Below, piece by piece: positions 32,534 through 41,927 of a DNA stretch of 64,000 nt (position 1 is the stretch's first letter; each line of letters begins with the position of its first letter). The DNA comes from Oscillospiraceae bacterium (GTDB taxonomy: Bacteria; Bacillota; Clostridia; Oscillospirales; Oscillospiraceae): NCBI GenBank assembly GCA_017395085.1, contig JAFPWF010000016.1, forward strand, positions 1-64,000, given 5' to 3'. Both the position numbers and the translations under genes were made by a program. Under the pieces are notes generated by a model. It made no database searches, was not told where the DNA came from, and saw nothing but the letters and a program-made list of their open reading frames with translations.

Positions 32534-34372
32534 GTGAAGAAAGAACGGCGTTTTGCGCTGACGGCAAAACTGAATACCATGATCTTCGCAGTGATCCTGC
32601 TGCTTTCAGTTGTCCTGCTGTTCTTTGGCTTCGAGGTCTACAGCCAGCGTGTGGACAGTGTCTACAATGAACGGATGGAAGATGCACTGCGTACCGAGAA
32701 GCTGGAAGCGCTGCCGGTATTTGCCGACTATTTCTGGCAGATGATCGACACGCAGGAATTCCGCGATGTACGGGAACAGGCAATCGAAGCGAACGATCCC
32801 CAGATCATTGCCGACTGGATGTACAGCAAACCGTCCGTGATGACGCTCTATCCCGATGTTGGCAACTCTGTTCCCCGTGCGGGAGGGGTGCCCCGGGAAT
32901 ACAAGGACCTGTATGAGACTGCGGATTATCTCGAGGAGATCTATATGCCGCGGAATATCTTCCGGACCATGACGGCGGAAGAGGAAGAGCCGTCCCTGTA
33001 TCTGGACTACGACACCATCTACACGGTTCTCGGGATCGTGAAGGAAATCTATCATGTGGAATCTCTTTATGTTCAATTTGAGAGAAATCACGTGACCTAT
33101 AATATCGCCGACCCGGACGAGGATCTGTTTTATATCGGTTCCATTGAGGAGCGACTGAAAGAATTTGCCGGGTATGACGACAATGCTGAGATCCCTCCCA
33201 CAACATACCACATGGACGGGAACTGGCTGCGCACGACCTGCAGGCCGCTTGTGACCGCTTCGGGCAGCGTGGTCGGTACGCTTGGCGTGGATATCGACAT
33301 GAACGATGTCGTCGTGGAGCGGAACAGATTCCTGAACAAAAGCATCTCCTTCGTGCTCGGCATTACGGCGGCGGTCATGATTGTCAGCATGCTGGCCATG
33401 CGCCATCTTGCGACCCGCCCGCTGAAAGAACTGGCAAAAGCCGCAACGAAATTCGGCAGGGATGATGATGCTCTATCCAAAAAGGACATCCTCAAACTGG
33501 ATATCCGTTCCAACGACGAGATCGGAGATCTCTACCGGGAGATTCAGTCCATGCAGAGGCGCATCGTGGACTATATGGAGAATCTTGCGCACATCACGGC
33601 CGAGCGTGAGCGCGTCCGAACGGAAATGAACATGGCGGAAAACCTGCAGATCTCCATGCTGCCGGACACGTTCCCCGCCTTTCCCGATCATCCGGAATTT
33701 GAACTTTATGCCAGCATGAATCCTGCCAGGACGGTCGGCGGCGACTTTTACGACTTTTTCCTGATTGACGACGATCATCTGGCCCTGGTCATTGCGGACG
33801 TATCTGACAAAGGTCTGCCGGCTGCGCTGTTCATGATGGCGGCCAAGATTCTCATCAACTACCGGGCCAAGGAGGGCGGTACCCCGGCCGAGATCCTCTC
33901 CGATGTCAACAACCACGCCTGCCGGAACAGCCAGACCAAGATGTTTGTGACGGTGTGGCTTGGAATTCTGGATCTTCGAGACGGCAGAATGATCTGTGCC
34001 AATGCCGGACATGAATATCCGGAACTCCGCGGGGAAGACGGCGTCTTCCATCAGCTCAAGGATAAGCACGGCTTCGTGGTTGGCGGGATGGAAGACGCGG
34101 TATACCGGGATTACGAGCTGACGCTCAGTCCCGGCGATGCAATCTTCGTTTATACCGACGGCGTGACCGACGCCAACAACCCTGAAGGCGAGTTCTACGG
34201 CGTCGAGAGAATGGAAGCCGTGCTCAACCGCCTCGGCAAGAAGAACCCGGAGAGCATCCTCAGCGGCCTCAAAAAGGATGTGGACAGGTTCGTCGGCACG
34301 GCTGACCAGTTTGACGATCTCACCATGCTCTGCCTGGAATACAAAGGGAAGTCCGGGAAAGAAAAAGAATAA
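32534..34372 (+). CDS. HAMP-containing SpoIIE/PP2C phosphatase receptor
   Basis: 612 residues. A membrane helix (LNTMIFAVILLLSVVLLFFG), an extracytoplasmic sensor of about 220 residues, a second helix (SISFVLGITAAVMIVSMLAM), a HAMP domain (RHLATRPLKELAKAATKFG) with coiled coil, then a SpoIIE-type PP2C domain (ARTVGGDFYDFFLIDDDH, IADVSDKGLPAALFMMA, FVYTDGVTDANNPEGEFYG). It resembles an RsbP/RsbU-like phosphatase that dephosphorylates an anti-sigma-factor antagonist. GTG at 32534 is the start, eight bases after GGAGG. Its catalytic domain closely resembles that of the propeller protein at 14046. Confidence 0.9.
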   Translation: MKKERRFALTAKLNTMIFAVILLLSVVLLFFGFEVYSQRVDSVYNERMEDALRTEKLEALPVFADYFWQMIDTQEFRDVREQAIEANDPQIIADWMYSKPSVMTLYPDVGNSVPRAGGVPREYKDLYETADYLEEIYMPRNIFRTMTAEEEEPSLYLDYDTIYTVLGIVKEIYHVESLYVQFERNHVTYNIADPDEDLFYIGSIEERLKEFAGYDDNAEIPPTTYHMDGNWLRTTCRPLVTASGSVVGTLGVDIDMNDVVVERNRFLNKSISFVLGITAAVMIVSMLAMRHLATRPLKELAKAATKFGRDDDALSKKDILKLDIRSNDEIGDLYREIQSMQRRIVDYMENLAHITAERERVRTEMNMAENLQISMLPDTFPAFPDHPEFELYASMNPARTVGGDFYDFFLIDDDHLALVIADVSDKGLPAALFMMAAKILINYRAKEGGTPAEILSDVNNHACRNSQTKMFVTVWLGILDLRDGRMICANAGHEYPELRGEDGVFHQLKDKHGFVVGGMEDAVYRDYELTLSPGDAIFVYTDGVTDANNPEGEFYGVERMEAVLNRLGKKNPESILSGLKKDVDRFVGTADQFDDLTMLCLEYKGKSGKEKE

Positions 34373-34378
34373 AAAAAG

Positions 34379-34427
34379 ACTGTCTCAAACCGCTGCAGAA
34401 TCGAGCGTTTTGAGACAGTTTATTTTT
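34379..34427. terminator. Bidirectional terminator
   Basis: ACTGTCTCAAA and TTTGAGACAGT with flanking A/T-runs between convergent genes at 34372 and 34453. Confidence 0.85.
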
Positions 34428-34452
34428 GCCGGTTGCGGGATACGGAGCTCTG

Positions 34453-35874
34453 TCAGGCGGCAAGGTCGAGCGGCAGTTCGGAGATCTGTTCGCAGACCGG
34501 GCTGCCGTTTTCTGTAGAGAGAAAAACCAGCGCGTAAGTCGGTTTTGCATCGGGAACGACGGCGCTTGCCCTGCACAGGATGCATACCGTTTCTCCCTGC
34601 TGCGCCAGCACGGCAAGCGGCTCGTAGTTTATGCCAAGCAGGCCTTTCATGGCCTCGTCAAACAAAGTTCGGACTTCGTCCGTGATTTCGGCCGGGACAG
34701 AAGTGTCCCATTCGGGCTTCGCTTCCGCCGGACCCTCTGTTTCCGCCTGGGCGGATACCAGAATCCGGCTTCCGGCGGTAAAGGAGGGGCTTGAGTAGAT
34801 GACGCAGCCGAAGTCCTTTGCGACTGTCAGCGTGACGCCGCTGCCGTCGTCGGTCGAGATGACGTCTCCGGCGTGGCCGGAAACCGGCTCAAGCCTTGAA
34901 TACTGGGTGCCGGCTTTGAAGTTCTTTGCCTTTTCGGCGCTGCCGACTGCAAGCACGGTGCCCCCGCTGACGCTCAGAACGGCGTCCGGCGCGTCACCCT
35001 TGTCAAAGATGCTGTTGCGGCTGTTTGCGGGCCCGTCGACCAGCGTGGTACCGCCTTCAATCAGGATGGAGTGGTTGCTGTCGATGGCGTCGCCGGCGGC
35101 GTTAAGGTATACGCGGCCTCCGCTGATGACCACATCGCCCTGTGTTTCGGGGTCGCTCGCAGCGTTCAGGCCGTCGTCGCTGGCAGTGATGCTGAGTTCG
35201 CCGCTGCGGATCAGCACATGGCCGCCTTCCAGGCCCTCGTAGCACTTTGTAACAGTGATGCTGCCGCCGTCAATGCAGACGCCGAGGTCGCCTTTGATTC
35301 CGTCGTTTTCAGCCTGCACCGTGAGGCCGGAACCCGTAATGCGCAGCGTCTCACGGCAGTGGATGCCGTTCTTCCCGGACTCGATACGCAGGCTTCCGCT
35401 ACCGTTGATGGTCAGATCGTCGACCGAGGAGACGGCAGCCCCTTTCTTTGCTTCGGAGGTGAGGCTGTTTTCACCCACGCACTGGAGAATCACCTTTTCC
35501 GCAGCCAGCACCTCGATACAGGGCGCTGACGCGGTCGTCATCTGCGCGTTGTCCAGAATCAGATAGATATTGCCCGAGCGCTTCGGCTCTTCTATGCGGA
35601 TGGTGACGCCGCTGGACTGCCCGGTAACGCGGTAGACGCCTTTGCGGTTAATGACCACGGGATTTCCGGACCGGCCTCTGGTCGTGTCGGAGAGCGTGCC
35701 GTGGCCGCCCTCCAGCCGGATAACGGCGTCCTCGGTCTCACTTGCCACGTCGTTGTAGTCGCTTTTGGAGAACCAGTCGTCCGCTGTTTCCGCATATGCG
35801 GTGACAGGCAGGATCATCGCTGTCAGCAGGCTGAACAGCAGCGCGATGACGACAGGCCTTTTTTTCAGGATCAT
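34453..35874 (-). CDS. Secreted Cthe_2159-type carbohydrate-binding beta-helix protein
   Basis: 473 residues. A signal peptide (LKKRPVVIALLFSLLTAMIL then TAYAE) leads to a long parallel beta-helix with repeated units such as DDLTINGSGSLRIESGKNGI, SITVTKCYEGLEGGHVLIRS and SDDGLNAASDPETQGDVVIS. These match the Cthe_2159 (DUF4353, PF14262) polygalacturonate-binding family. It is secreted, binding acidic glycans and calcium at the cell surface is inferred from that family. A second family member is at 60981. Start at 35874 follows AGGGGG. Confidence 0.88.
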   Translation of the reverse strand: MILKKRPVVIALLFSLLTAMILPVTAYAETADDWFSKSDYNDVASETEDAVIRLEGGHGTLSDTTRGRSGNPVVINRKGVYRVTGQSSGVTIRIEEPKRSGNIYLILDNAQMTTASAPCIEVLAAEKVILQCVGENSLTSEAKKGAAVSSVDDLTINGSGSLRIESGKNGIHCRETLRITGSGLTVQAENDGIKGDLGVCIDGGSITVTKCYEGLEGGHVLIRSGELSITASDDGLNAASDPETQGDVVISGGRVYLNAAGDAIDSNHSILIEGGTTLVDGPANSRNSIFDKGDAPDAVLSVSGGTVLAVGSAEKAKNFKAGTQYSRLEPVSGHAGDVISTDDGSGVTLTVAKDFGCVIYSSPSFTAGSRILVSAQAETEGPAEAKPEWDTSVPAEITDEVRTLFDEAMKGLLGINYEPLAVLAQQGETVCILCRASAVVPDAKPTYALVFLSTENGSPVCEQISELPLDLAA

Positions 35875-36075
35875 GGGGCTTCCCCCTCTCTGCAGAATTC
35901 TCGCTGCGCCGGAAGCGCACGCTCATTCTAGCACAGAAGCGGAAACCGCACAAGACAGGCCAGCCGGGAAGCGGCAACTGTTTACAGTTCGTTTTCCGTT
36001 ATGATATAATCTTTTTATACTTTTATTCCGCAACGGAAACAGGAGTAAGTTCTGCATGAAAGAGGAATGCGCGTT

Positions 36076-37392
36076 ATGGCGGAACAGGTGATCTGGTCCT
36101 GCCCCTGCGGGCAGGTGAAGGGACAAAAACTGCAAGATGCCTTTCTGTTCCGCGGGCTCCCTTATGCCGAGACGGAACGCTTCCAAAGCCCCGTTCTGAT
36201 CCGGCACTGGGAGGGCGTGCACGACGGTAACGCGGACGAAACGGACTGCTGGCAGCGCAGCTGTTTTGAAGACGAGAGCGGCACGTTCTACGGCAGGGAG
36301 TTCCGCGCGGGGCGGAGTTTCCGGTATGCGGAAAGCCCCATGACGCTGAATGTTGTCTCTCCCTCCAGCGAAGGCAGGCGTCCCGTGCTGCTGTTTTTCC
36401 ACGGCGGCGCGTTTGAAACCGGCACCATTGGAGAGCTACCTTACGGAACCAGCACGGAATACGCCAAACGGGGGATCGTGCTGGTGAGCGCGGGATACCG
36501 GCTGAACGTCTTCGGTCTGCACGGCGGCAGCAACTTCGGCCTGCAGGATCAGCTCGCGGCGGTGGACTGGGTGAGGGATAACATTGCCGCTTTCGGCGGG
36601 GATCCGGAGCAAATCACGGTGATGGGGCAGTCGGCCGGCGCCATGTCGGTGATGGACCTGCTGTGCTCCGGAAAACTCAGCAGAAAGATCCGCCGAGCAG
36701 TCATGATATCCGGTGCAGGAATCGTCCCGGGCTTTGTGTCTCCGCTGCCCCGGGAGAAAACAGAGGCGTTCTGGAAAAAAGTCGATGCCGCCGCGGGAGG
36801 GGATGCCGGAACCGCGGATCCCGAAACCCTTTGGCGTGCGTGGAGGCAGGTAAAATCACGGGAAAAGATGCTGAAGGGCATGCGCCTGATGCAGCCCTGC
36901 CTGGACGGTACCGTGCTGCGGGAACCGCAGGCTAAAACGGTCCGCAGCGGCCGGCTTCAGAATATTCCGCTCATGGTCAGCGTGACGTCACAGGATTACA
37001 TGCCGTATTTCATCTTTGAAATGGCCCTGCAGCTCGGCAGGCTCTGCAGCCGCAAAGGACACGCGCCGGTTTACGGATACTTCTTCGACCGCGAGCTTCC
37101 CGGCAATTCCTACCGGGCGTTCCACGCATCAGACCTGTGGTACCTGTTCGGCAACATGGATCAGAGCTGGCGCCCGTTTGAAGAAAGAGATTATCGGCTC
37201 AGCGCCGCGATGATCGACGCGGTTGCATCTTTCTGCAGGACCGGAACCCCCGGGGACCCGAAATGGCTCCCCCTGTCGGACCGCCAGAAAGGCTTCCGCC
37301 TGTTTGACGGCGTTTCCGAAGGGATGACAAATCCCGGATACTGCCGAAAAAAGATGCGGGAAACGATCTTTAGAAATCCCGGACCGGCGTAA
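36076..37392 (+). CDS. Type B carboxylesterase
   Basis: 438 residues, alpha/beta-hydrolase of the carboxylesterase B family. The oxyanion motif FFHGGAF is near residue 110 and the nucleophile serine lies in VMGQSAGAMSV near 188, followed by DQLAAVDWVRDNIAAFGGDP-type sequence before it. There is no signal peptide. Later residues (FHASDLWYLFGNM) hold the histidine of the triad. It hydrolyses small carboxylic esters; the natural substrate is unknown. ATG 36076 has GAGGA nine bases upstream; 36067 is too close. A metallo-hydrolase gene follows 15 bases later. Confidence 0.88.
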   Translation: MAEQVIWSCPCGQVKGQKLQDAFLFRGLPYAETERFQSPVLIRHWEGVHDGNADETDCWQRSCFEDESGTFYGREFRAGRSFRYAESPMTLNVVSPSSEGRRPVLLFFHGGAFETGTIGELPYGTSTEYAKRGIVLVSAGYRLNVFGLHGGSNFGLQDQLAAVDWVRDNIAAFGGDPEQITVMGQSAGAMSVMDLLCSGKLSRKIRRAVMISGAGIVPGFVSPLPREKTEAFWKKVDAAAGGDAGTADPETLWRAWRQVKSREKMLKGMRLMQPCLDGTVLREPQAKTVRSGRLQNIPLMVSVTSQDYMPYFIFEMALQLGRLCSRKGHAPVYGYFFDRELPGNSYRAFHASDLWYLFGNMDQSWRPFEERDYRLSAAMIDAVASFCRTGTPGDPKWLPLSDRQKGFRLFDGVSEGMTNPGYCRKKMRETIFRNPGPA

Positions 37393-37407
37393 AAAAGGAG
37401 GCGGAAA

Positions 37408-38100
37408 ATGAACTGCGAAATCATTCCAATCAACGAAATCTCGTGGCGGATCGAAGACAGCGGCGTACGCTGCTTTCTGCTGACAGGCTCGGAGAAGGCA
37501 CTGCTCATCGACTCGGGCAGGGAACTGCACACCGCGCGGGATATCGCCGAAAGCCTGACGGATCTCCCGGTCATGCTGCTGAATACCCATGCCGACGGGG
37601 ACCATACCGGCAGCAACGAACAGTTTGAATCTTTCTATATGCACCCTGATGAGGAAGCCCATTTCCGCCGCGGCGGCCGGGGCGGCACCATCATCCCGGT
37701 CCGCGAGGGAGATATCCTGGATCTCGGCGGGCGTGAACTCCGCATCATCGACCTGCCAGGTCATACCCCCGGGAGCATCGCCGTGCTGGACGTCGGAAAC
37801 CGGGTGCTCATAAGCGGCGACCCGGTTCAGGAGCACGGCAGGATCTTCATGTTCGGTGCGCACCGCAATATGGAGAACTACATCCGGAGTCTGGAACATC
37901 TGGAAACCTTCACCGCTGAGTTCGACGAGATCTGGCCTTCCCATGCGGACATCCCCATTTCGCCTGCGCTGATCCGCAAACTGCATGACGGCGCACTGGA
38001 TGTTCTGGACGGTAAAGTTGCCGGCTCCCCGGTGGAAGTGCACGGCAATCAGGTCATTGCATACGATCTTGGCTTCTGTACGCTGCTTTGTGATCAGTAA
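37408..38100 (+). CDS. Metallo-beta-lactamase-fold hydrolase
   Basis: 230 residues. The metal motif NTHADGDHTGSNE (HxHxDH-like, with A in place of some residues: H-A-D-G-D-H) is near residues 56-68, with DLPGHTPGSIAVLD and SGDPV giving the other metal ligands. MBL-fold enzymes include glyoxalase II, lactonases and nucleases; here the exact reaction is not decidable. No signal peptide. It follows the carboxylesterase gene by 15 bases and probably forms an operon. Start at 37408 follows GGAGG. Confidence 0.88.
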   Translation: MNCEIIPINEISWRIEDSGVRCFLLTGSEKALLIDSGRELHTARDIAESLTDLPVMLLNTHADGDHTGSNEQFESFYMHPDEEAHFRRGGRGGTIIPVREGDILDLGGRELRIIDLPGHTPGSIAVLDVGNRVLISGDPVQEHGRIFMFGAHRNMENYIRSLEHLETFTAEFDEIWPSHADIPISPALIRKLHDGALDVLDGKVAGSPVEVHGNQVIAYDLGFCTLLCDQ

Positions 38101-38149
38101 CCCGGTTTCGGGTGAGTGAAAGAATTATGTGAGAAAGGGAGGATCATTC

Positions 38150-38818
38150 ATGTCATTTGTGTTCTGGGGAGACGGCTCGCAGGCTTCCATGAACCTGGTG
38201 GACAGCATCCGGGTCAGGAGTACGGAGAACTTCAACTGGACCTTCATCTTCATCCTGGCGGTTGTGTTCTATGTCTACTGGTCGGAATTCAACAAGAAGA
38301 ATACCGAAGTCCTCTGCGCGGGGCTGGCGCTTTACGGCGTCCACTGGCTGTATGAAATCTGCAACGCGGTCATCGGGCACTTTGCCTATCCGCTGTGGTC
38401 CGTCTCGAATGAGTCGACCACGTTCATCCTGCTGGTCGGCGTCTGCTGGGAGCTGTCCATGATGTTTTCGCTTGCGGGTATGATCTCATTCAAGATGCTC
38501 CCGCACGATAGGACGAAACGCTATTTTGCCAAAAACGGAAAGGGCGGCGTCAGCTGCAAGCTGGTCGGCGCAATTGAGATGGCGCTTCTGTTCGCCCTCT
38601 TTGAATCCTTCCTGGCCGGCACCAGCAATCATTCCTTTATCTGGGTGTATAAGTGGTGGGGGGTTCTGCCCGTGTTTATCACCACGTATATTCCCTTCTT
38701 CCTTGCCAGCAACTACGTGCCCGATATGGAACCGAAGAAAAGAAAAACCTTCCTGATTACGGTCTGGGGCCTGGTCGCCCTGCTGCTTGTGATCCTGATC
38801 CCGGCGGGAATTATTTAA
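38150..38818 (+). CDS. Uncharacterised multi-spanning membrane protein
   Basis: 222 residues with about six helices: WTFIFILAVVFYVYW, EVLCAGLALYGVHWLYEICN, TTFILLVGVCWELSMMFSLA, LVGAIEMALLFALFESFLA and a C-terminal VWGLVALLLVILIPAGII. Short charged loops (PHDRTKRYFAKNGKGG; PDMEPKKRK) separate them. No family is recognised. ATG 38150 has AGGGAGG seven bases upstream. A strong terminator follows. Confidence 0.7.
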   Translation: MSFVFWGDGSQASMNLVDSIRVRSTENFNWTFIFILAVVFYVYWSEFNKKNTEVLCAGLALYGVHWLYEICNAVIGHFAYPLWSVSNESTTFILLVGVCWELSMMFSLAGMISFKMLPHDRTKRYFAKNGKGGVSCKLVGAIEMALLFALFESFLAGTSNHSFIWVYKWWGVLPVFITTYIPFFLASNYVPDMEPKKRKTFLITVWGLVALLLVILIPAGII

Positions 38819-38850
38819 ACTCTGTTTTGACAGACAGAACAGAAACGACA

Positions 38851-38882
38851 GTGCCCGGAGAAGAGCTCCGGGCACTTTTTTT
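38851..38882 (+). terminator. Strong terminator
   Basis: GTGCCCGGAG, AAGAG loop, CTCCGGGCAC, then TTTTTTT. Confidence 0.92.
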
Positions 38883-39022
38883 CGCTGAAAAACGGGAAAA
38901 AAGGCTGAATTTGTGGCGATTTCAGCGGAAAATTTCAAATTTTTGTTGAATTTGACCATATACATCGGCCGAAAGCGGTGCTATACTCCGCCCGAAATTC
39001 CGAAGAAAGGAGGAGTTTACCA

Positions 39023-39352
39023 ATGGCTGAGAAAAAAGCTGCTGAAAAGAAGGTCGCGGAGAAGCCCGTTGCCAAGAAACCCGCTGCCAAGAAGGTTGCC
39101 GAGGCTGTTGAGAAGGCTGAAAAGGTCGTCGAGGCCGTCGAAAAGAAGGTCGTCGAGAAGAAGCCCGCTGCCAAGAAGCCTGCGGCAAAGAAGGCCGCAG
39201 AGGTCATCATCCAGTCTCCTCTCGGCGGAGAGATCACTAGTGCTGAAATCCTTGCCCGTACCGGCAATGTGGATAAGGTTTACGTGAGAGTCGACGAGAA
39301 TAAGGCTTACTGGGTTCGCGGTGAAGAAACCGGTAGCGTGGATCTCTGGTAA
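39023..39352 (+). CDS. Histone H1-like lysine/alanine-rich protein with DUF6465-like C-terminus
   Basis: 109 residues. Residues 1-60 are Lys/Ala/Val/Glu/Pro repeats (KPVAKKPAAKKVAEAVEKAE, VEKKPAAKKPAAKKAAE), like the tails of bacterial histone H1-type proteins. Residues 60-109 form a compact domain: VIIQSPLGGEITSAEILAR, then DKVYVRVDENKAYWVRG. I believe this is the DUF6465 family but could not check. DNA or polyanion binding by the basic tail is inference. The ATG at 39023 follows GGAGGAG. It is monocistronic between two terminators, so it is probably well expressed. Confidence 0.75.
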   Translation: MAEKKAAEKKVAEKPVAKKPAAKKVAEAVEKAEKVVEAVEKKVVEKKPAAKKPAAKKAAEVIIQSPLGGEITSAEILARTGNVDKVYVRVDENKAYWVRGEETGSVDLW

Positions 39353-39391
39353 GATGAGACCACCGGCGGTGCCACATACCGCCGCAAAGAA

Positions 39392-39429
39392 AAACTGCGC
39401 TTGGGATGAAATCTCGGGCGCAGTTTTTT
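39392..39429. terminator. Bidirectional terminator
   Basis: AAACTGCGC and GCGCAGTTT flank a 17-base loop, followed by TTTTTT, between convergent genes. Confidence 0.75.
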
Positions 39430-39431
39430 GT

Positions 39432-40490
39432 TCATTTCCGCAGCATCTTCAGCCGAAAGTCGTCTGCTTCCGGGTTGTACCGGATTTGCGCACAGCTTCC
39501 GGAAATCAGCGGGATCATGGGCGGCAGGTGTCCGATGTCCGTATCCATCAGAATCGGGACCCCGAACTCCGCAAGCGCGTCTGTCACGGCATGGATATGG
39601 TCCAGCCCGAGGAGGTCCTCCTGCGCGGCAAGCGGCCGGCCGATCAGAAAACCGCTGACGTGACGGAACCATCCCGCGTTCGTCAGCTGCCAGAGCGCCC
39701 TGCGGATGCCGAAAACCGTCAGGTCACATGCTTCCAGGAACCAGACGATTCCGTCGTCGCGGTACCGCTCGGCGAAAGCGGCGGCCCGGTCATAGGGCGT
39801 TCCGCAGAGAGTCACCAGGCAGTCCAGGCAGCCGCCGACCAGCCTGCCGGAAAAGGCCAGTTCCGCTCCCTGTCCATCAGGCAGAATCCCTCTGGCCGGG
39901 TCATAAACAATGATTTTTCGCGGTTCCGTACAGGCGTAGGGTTCCAGCGGTCGTTCCTTGCTCTTGAAAGGTTCCACTTCGTACTTGGGATACCCTGCAA
40001 AGGAGTACTTCCTGCCGCACAGCAGCTGGAATGCCTCACGGATGGCCGGGTGCCATGGCTTCATGCCAAATGCCGGCGCACAGGGGCCGTAGATCGCTGC
40101 GGTGTCGCACAGCGTCGTCAGGGTGAAAACGAGGTTGGTGTTGTCCGAATAACCCATAAACCATTTGGGCTCCGCCCGGGCAATGGCCTCAAAATCCACA
40201 TACTTCAGGATCTCGCACATCAGTTCTCCGCCGCCGCAGGACAGCACGGCTTCGCAGGCGTCAGAGACATACAGTTCCGTAAATTCCCTGCCGCAGAGTT
40301 CGGGCGCGGTGCTGATGCCGATGCCGTCGCCGGCGTAGACATTCGGCCCGCAGAGAATGCCGAATCCTTTTTTGCGGAACACTTCCTGCGCGCGGTCAAA
40401 GCAGCTGCGGTAAGGCTCAATACTGCACCCGAAGGACGGCGCCGCAAAACCGATGGTGTCGCCGGCCTTCAGAAATTCCGGATAGCGCAT
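39432..40490 (-). CDS. LD-carboxypeptidase family protein (peptidase S66)
   Basis: 352 residues with the S66 layout: N-terminal AGDTIGFAAPSFGCS, the region holding the nucleophile (KWFMGYSDNTNLVF, Ser in GYSD), and C-terminal blocks LVGGCLDCLVTLCGTP, IVWFLEACDL and GFLIGRPL. S66 enzymes remove the terminal D-Ala from murein tetrapeptides during recycling, or process microcin C7 (MccF). No signal peptide, so cytoplasmic. The ATG at 40490 follows GGAGGAAGCC. Single gene. Confidence 0.9.
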   Translation of the reverse strand: MRYPEFLKAGDTIGFAAPSFGCSIEPYRSCFDRAQEVFRKKGFGILCGPNVYAGDGIGISTAPELCGREFTELYVSDACEAVLSCGGGELMCEILKYVDFEAIARAEPKWFMGYSDNTNLVFTLTTLCDTAAIYGPCAPAFGMKPWHPAIREAFQLLCGRKYSFAGYPKYEVEPFKSKERPLEPYACTEPRKIIVYDPARGILPDGQGAELAFSGRLVGGCLDCLVTLCGTPYDRAAAFAERYRDDGIVWFLEACDLTVFGIRRALWQLTNAGWFRHVSGFLIGRPLAAQEDLLGLDHIHAVTDALAEFGVPILMDTDIGHLPPMIPLISGSCAQIRYNPEADDFRLKMLRK

Positions 40491-40666
40491 GGCTTCCTCC
40501 TGTCGTGCCTGCAGCCTGAATGCTGCAGGGTGATCTGCCGGTATCTTACCATATCCGCTCTGCCTGTTCAAGATGAAGGCTTCCGCTTCCGGCGTCACTT
40601 TTCGGTTGCGCAGACCATGTTCCTGTGTTACATTAAATACAGGATGCAGAGTGAGAGGGAGACGTC

Positions 40667-41857
40667 ATGAAACCGAAGAATCTGATCCCCCGAATGAAAT
40701 TGCTGAGTCTTCTGCTGGTGCTTGCGGTTTTGCTGTCACTGAAGCCGGCCGTACTGGCGGATGGCACCGCCGTAGCGCCGGAAGAGGCGCCGGACAGCGG
40801 AAAAACCATGAGCATCGCGGAAATCGTTGCCATGGTCACCGGGGCCGCGCATGAGGTTGCGGAAAAGGCACGGCATTTCACCATCCCGGAAGACGCCCTG
40901 GTTGCCCCGAAGCCGATCGAGGAATGCTACGGCACCTGCAGCATGGATCACCCGGAAGTGGTCATGGATCTGATTCAGCGGGCGAGGGATTCCGGCCTGC
41001 TGGGGCAGGACGAGACCGTGGCCTTCCGCCCGGACGCAAACTTCTACCACGGATACCACGGCCGCAATTTTGAATACTATCTCGACGATACGATCATGGT
41101 CATCCTCTGGAAAGAGAATGTGGAAGGCAAGTGCTGCTCCTTTGCCGAAGTGAAGATCGCCGATGCCTCGCAGTTCCGCCGGAAGCTGGCAAACGATTCC
41201 TTCGGCCCGGGCCCGCAGTTTCTTGCCTCGGAACTCGGCGAGCAGGTCAACGCCGTCGTAACCATGAACGCGGATTATTACCGCCCGCGCCATTACGGCA
41301 TTGTGGTGTACAACCGGGAACTCTGCCGGTTTGAAACCGACTATGTGATCAACAACTGCCTCCGCTACAACTGCGTGGACTCCATGTTTGTGACCGCGTC
41401 GGGGGACTTCCTGTACAAGCGGCAGGGGGAAGAAAATACCCTGGAGAGCATCAGCGCATTCATTCAGGAGAATGATATTCTCTTTTCCCTCGCCTTCGGG
41501 CCGGTGCTGGTGCTGGATGGCGAAGCGGTGGAATGCCGGTGGTATCCCATGGGCGAAGTGCACGAGGGTTACTCCCGTGCCGGCATCGGCCAGATGGGGG
41601 AGCGGCACTACCTTTACATGTCGCTGAATCACGGGAACCAGGAAGCGCGCTGGACCATCAACCAGTTTGCTCAGCATTTTGCAGAGAGACCGGTTCAGAC
41701 CGCCTACGCTCTGGACGGCGGTCAGACGCAGGAAATTTACTTCTGCGGTTCATGCTATAGTTGGATGGACTTCGGCGTGGAGCGGCCGGTCAGCGACATC
41801 ATCTACTTTGCCACGGCCATCCCGGAAGACCTGCGCGGGAATGCGGGCACCGGCTGA
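40667..41857 (+). CDS. Phosphodiester glycosidase family protein (NAGPA domain), secreted
   Basis: 396 residues. A signal peptide (MKLLSLLLVLAVLLSLKPAV then LADG) precedes a region with about 120 residues of unknown type, then a NAGPA-type domain: ADYYRPRHYGIVVYNRELCR, FVTASGDFLYKRQGEENTLE, FSLAFGPVLVLDGEAVE and RAGIGQMGERHYLYMSLNHG. Members cleave alpha-GlcNAc phosphodiesters or teichoic-acid-like linkages, so it may modify surface polymers. It is likely exported and not obviously anchored. Divergent from the LD-carboxypeptidase gene. The final CGSCYSWMDFGVERPVSDII is typical of the family. Confidence 0.85.
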   Translation: MKPKNLIPRMKLLSLLLVLAVLLSLKPAVLADGTAVAPEEAPDSGKTMSIAEIVAMVTGAAHEVAEKARHFTIPEDALVAPKPIEECYGTCSMDHPEVVMDLIQRARDSGLLGQDETVAFRPDANFYHGYHGRNFEYYLDDTIMVILWKENVEGKCCSFAEVKIADASQFRRKLANDSFGPGPQFLASELGEQVNAVVTMNADYYRPRHYGIVVYNRELCRFETDYVINNCLRYNCVDSMFVTASGDFLYKRQGEENTLESISAFIQENDILFSLAFGPVLVLDGEAVECRWYPMGEVHEGYSRAGIGQMGERHYLYMSLNHGNQEARWTINQFAQHFAERPVQTAYALDGGQTQEIYFCGSCYSWMDFGVERPVSDIIYFATAIPEDLRGNAGTG

Positions 41858-41927
41858 CAGAAAAGAAAGAAAACAAATCATCATAAAAACCCGATCATGA
41901 CGGGGCGGAGAAAGGACTGTCTGTAAC

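Noticed and set aside
39040-39200. Short repeated AAGAAGCCCGCTGCC-like units as a possible CRISPR or repeat array
   Set aside because: They encode Lys/Ala/Pro repeats of one protein and have no regular spacers.
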